64,000 nucleotides of DNA from Nostoc sp. JL33 (GTDB lineage Bacteria > Cyanobacteriota > Cyanobacteriia > Cyanobacteriales > Nostocaceae). The stretch lies in the NCBI RefSeq assembly GCF_017114985.1, contig NZ_JABXKP010000106.1, positions 28,231 to 92,230 on the forward strand. Direction: 5' to 3'. Below, one piece after another: positions 61,352 to 64,000 of this stretch (within the stretch, counting starts at the first letter, position 1; each line of letters starts with the position of its first letter). The position numbers were made by a program, and so were the translations under genes. The notes beneath the pieces were generated by a model. It did not search any database, was not told the origin of the DNA, and was given only the letters and a program-made list of their open reading frames with translations.

Positions 61352-62202
61352 ATGGCTAAAGCAGCAGATATTAGCACCAAGCGATTAATCAGCCTCGCAC
61401 CCGAAAATTGGGTAAAATGGGTAACAAAAATTCCTGATATTATATGCGGACAACTCCGAATTCCAGTGGATTAGCCGTGAGAGTGATGTCTTAGTCCGCG
61501 CCACCAGTCCCCAATATGGCGAATTTATCGTACTCAACTTTTTTACAATTACGCTACAAAACTGAAATGCCCAAACGGATGCGGGCATACGCAGCACTAG
61601 CTGAAGAAAAGTACAATTTGCCCACCTATCCGGTACTAGTTAACATCCTCAAAGAAAGTGATGTTGAAATTCCCACCAGCTATGAATCGCAGTTTGCTGG
61701 TTTACAGGCGCGTCAAGACTACCGCGTAATCAACCTTTGGGAAGTCGATGTGGAAATCGCTTTTACTCAACCTGTTCCCTCCTTGCTTCCCTTTGTCCCA
61801 ATTCTCAAAGGAGGTGCAGAAGAATCCACTGTGCAACGGGCATTGCAAATTCTCCGTGCCGATGAGCAATTGAGCCAGTTAGAAACCGTCATGGCTTTTT
61901 TTGCTACCTTCGTATTAGACAGCGCTTTAGTTCAGCAAATCATGAGGTGGGATATGGCAATATTACGTGAATCTCCCTGGTATCAGCAAATTTTGAAAGA
62001 AGGTGAACAACGTGGACGGCGAGAAGGACGGCGAGAAGAGATACTATCAGGTATTGAACTCGCTTTGGAGATAAAATTCGGCACTGAGGGATTGCAACTG
62101 ATGCCAGAAATCTCTCAAATTTCAGATTTAGATAGATTAAAAGCAATTCAGCAAGGAATAAAGAGCGCGAATACTCTAGATGAATTACGGCAATTCATTT
62201 GA
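61352..62202 (+). pseudogene. Rpn-like PD-(D/E)XK family gene with two frameshifts
   Basis: Three successive frames give one protein: ISTKRLISLAPENWVKWVTK (from ATG 61352), then FQWISRESDVLVRATSPQYG (frame at 61452), then LQLRYKTEMPKRMRAY (frame of 61516) to the stop at 62202. The second shift falls in the expected catalytic N-E-L-Q motif, where GAA is replaced by TTTT, so the Glu is lost as well. The 3' part alone stays open for 228 codons. Family: transposase-like nucleases abundant in cyanobacteria (assignment moderate). Confidence 0.75.
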
Positions 62203-62297
62203 AGTAATGGAACTTGCTTGAGTTTGGCAAATCAGGAGGTAGTAGATGTCAGTGTTCGAGAAATCTTTCTTTGATCAAGAAAGTTTCAAACAAGGTT

Positions 62298-63944
62298 TTA
62301 CCGTAAACGTCCCGATCGCAATGTACTAATAATTAACCACAAACCCAATAAACTAGCGACGGCAAACAGGGTGGTGCTTAAAAAAGATAGCTGAGTTGTC
62401 TGTGCTTTGGTGGAAATAATTGCTGCACCCATAATCAGCGAACCCACTAATATACTAAAAGATAGTCGGTTAGCCGCATCGTCCATAGTGCGCCGCACAC
62501 CATCTAACCCCCGCAGCGATAAATTCCACTGTAACGTTTCCGAGGTAACTCGGTCTAATAACAGTTCAATTTGGCGGGGAGATTGGAGAGACAGACTTTT
62601 AATATCTAAGATTGTCCTGAGGAGCGACGGCACTGGATTATCGCCCACTAATTGCCGACGAAACAAGTCTGTAATTAATGGTTTGACTTCATCAAAAAAA
62701 TTAAGCTCCGGGTTGAATGTCCGCGCTACACCCTCTAAATTCGCTAGGGTTTTGGCATACAAACCCATATTGCTAGGTAATCTAATTTTATTGTTGCGGG
62801 CAACTTGTAAAACTTCATAAATTATTTGACTGAAGTTTATTTGCGTTAGGCTGACATTGTGATACTTTCGCAACATGCGATCGTAATCATTTTCTAACCG
62901 CGACAAAATTACTGGTTGAGCAGAATCTGAGAGTTGCAAAGTTAACTGAGCGCACCTTTGAGCATCTAAATCAACGATCGCTAACAACATTTCTGTTAAT
63001 ATCTGCTGTGTGCGCGGATCAAGTCTTCCCACCATGCCACAGTCTAAAAGGGCAACACGACTATCTTTGAGATAAAACAAGTTTCCTGGATGGGGATCGG
63101 CGTGAAAAAAGCCATCAATATATAGTTGTTGGAAAAATACCCGAAATAACAAAGTAGTTATTTCTTTACGCTTGAGAGCAGGGTCTTTAACGTTGGGGTC
63201 ATTATCCAAATCCGCCGCTAGGAACGGCACTCCATCCAGCCATTCCATCACCAGTAATTTTGCAGTGGTCAATTCCCAGTTAATTTCCGCAACCACTATT
63301 TGCGTGGGATCAAACCAGCGACTTTTAGATAAATTGCGCCGCAGTTGGTCTGTAAAACCCGCTTCCCGTGTAAAATCTAACTCGGCTTCTAGAGCTTTGG
63401 TAAATTCTTCGGCAATGGATTTGATTTCATAGGTTTGCCCAAACTCAGTACGCGCCACTAAATCGGCAATACCTTGAATTAAGGCAATATCTTGGGCAAT
63501 AGTCAGATCAATTCCTGGACGTTGCACCTTGAGAGCAACTTCTCGACCGTCTGCTAATGTAGCTCGATGTGTCTGGGCAATTGATCCGGCCGCCACTGGA
63601 ATACGGTTAACTGTGCTGAAGGTTTCTGCTATTGGACGTTTTAATTCTTTACGGAGGATTATTTCTATCTCTGACCAAGGAACTGGCGGTACTTCGTCTT
63701 GTAGGGTTGATAGTTCCTCAATATAGGCGGCACTCAGTAAATCTGGACGAGTGGAAAGTAGCTGGCCAAGTTTAACGTAAACTGGGCCCAAGTCTACCAG
63801 AATATTTTTTAAAACCGCAGGTGTAGGTAGCTGGGGTTCATCAGCTTTGCCACCAGTAAGCAACCTTCGCATATAGTCCCAGCCATTGCGAAGGAATACT
63901 TCAAGAATTTCTCGTTGACGGGGAACAGTTTGGGTGAGGAACAT
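62298..63944 (-). CDS. ABC1/UbiB family atypical kinase
   Basis: 548 residues. VYVKLGQLLSTRPDLL (KxGQ motif), VALKVQRPGIDL (ATP-binding Lys), FHADPHPGNLFYL and VALLDCGMVGRLD (metal Asp). Two C-terminal hydrophobic segments (~500-545) anchor it. Relatives support quinone or prenyl-lipid metabolism in thylakoids and plastids. A heptamer repeat array begins 3 bases before its start codon. Confidence 0.94.
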   Translation of the reverse strand: MFLTQTVPRQREILEVFLRNGWDYMRRLLTGGKADEPQLPTPAVLKNILVDLGPVYVKLGQLLSTRPDLLSAAYIEELSTLQDEVPPVPWSEIEIILRKELKRPIAETFSTVNRIPVAAGSIAQTHRATLADGREVALKVQRPGIDLTIAQDIALIQGIADLVARTEFGQTYEIKSIAEEFTKALEAELDFTREAGFTDQLRRNLSKSRWFDPTQIVVAEINWELTTAKLLVMEWLDGVPFLAADLDNDPNVKDPALKRKEITTLLFRVFFQQLYIDGFFHADPHPGNLFYLKDSRVALLDCGMVGRLDPRTQQILTEMLLAIVDLDAQRCAQLTLQLSDSAQPVILSRLENDYDRMLRKYHNVSLTQINFSQIIYEVLQVARNNKIRLPSNMGLYAKTLANLEGVARTFNPELNFFDEVKPLITDLFRRQLVGDNPVPSLLRTILDIKSLSLQSPRQIELLLDRVTSETLQWNLSLRGLDGVRRTMDDAANRLSFSILVGSLIMGAAIISTKAQTTQLSFLSTTLFAVASLLGLWLIISTLRSGRLR

Positions 63945-63946
63945 TT

Positions 63947-64000
63947 TGGGGAGTGGGGAGTGGGGAGTGGGGAGTGGGGAGTGGGGAGTGGGGAGTGGGG
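63947..64000. repeat. heptamer tandem repeat GGGGAGT
   Basis: More than seven perfect copies running off the window end, lying in the leader of the ABC1 kinase gene. Confidence 0.92.

Overview
The window is a piece of the chromosome of a filamentous, heterocyst-type cyanobacterium (Nostocales, most like Nostoc). Supporting this are very many GCGATCGC (HIP1) octamers, genes for light-independent chlorophyll synthesis (chlL, chlN), green-lineage genes (CGLD27, bestrophin-like channel), short tandem heptamer repeats, numerous small palindromic elements, a group II intron and a TnpB element. The species cannot be fixed from the sequence alone.

Layout. 0-10.9 kb is mostly housekeeping: an ABC-F ATPase, gpmI, secG, a membrane-anchored metzincin-like protease, two small proteins, a GT4 glycosyltransferase, then a minus-strand group deoC-recO-MFS transporter. 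11-14 kb has a solitary cytosine-5 DNA methyltransferase and a second GT4 enzyme. 14.8-18.6 kb holds rsfS-CGLD27-asparaginase, an initiator tRNA with a strong terminator, and a DUF697-type GTPase. 18.6-20.4 kb is an AT-rich island with two unrecognised genes followed by the broken 5' end of a second copy of the 11-kb methyltransferase. 20.5-23.9 kb holds a STAS-sugar transferase fusion, queE, a DUF3318 protein and a YbjN protein. At 24.2-26.1 kb a tnpB element sits inside a SAM methyltransferase gene and truncates it. 27-30.5 kb is a minus-strand defence/addiction-type island: retropepsin-like protein, YoeB toxin-antitoxin, a helical partner plus HNH nuclease, PIN toxin-antitoxin and an orphan AbrB-type antitoxin.

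30.6-33.9 kb carries chlL-DUF5331-chlN, which makes two of the three subunits of dark protochlorophyllide reductase. 34.6-36.8 kb has a Trp-rich small protein, an orphan XRE regulator and a second partner-HNH pair on the other strand. clpB and a GT2 enzyme follow. 40.6-45.4 kb is mobile-element debris: palindromes, a small RHH-type gene, and a 2.4-kb group II intron inserted into what reads like the 3' end of a tnpB-type gene. 45.5-51.2 kb has rubredoxin, a flavoprotein, a catalase-fold protein, lpxD and an HdrB-like protein. 51.6-55.8 kb is acpP-fabF-transketolase. The end carries a VOC protein, bestrophin, an alpha/beta hydrolase, a zinc-ribbon Ser/Thr kinase, a frameshifted Rpn-like gene and an ABC1/UbiB kinase.

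The observations I judge most worth following are: the two-gene module of a small helical protein and an HNH nuclease, present twice in diverged form; the unknown gene pair next to a truncated methyltransferase paralogue; the tnpB insertion directly after TTGAT; an intron whose flanking exons still read through as one frame; and repeat DNA absorbed in frame into recO.
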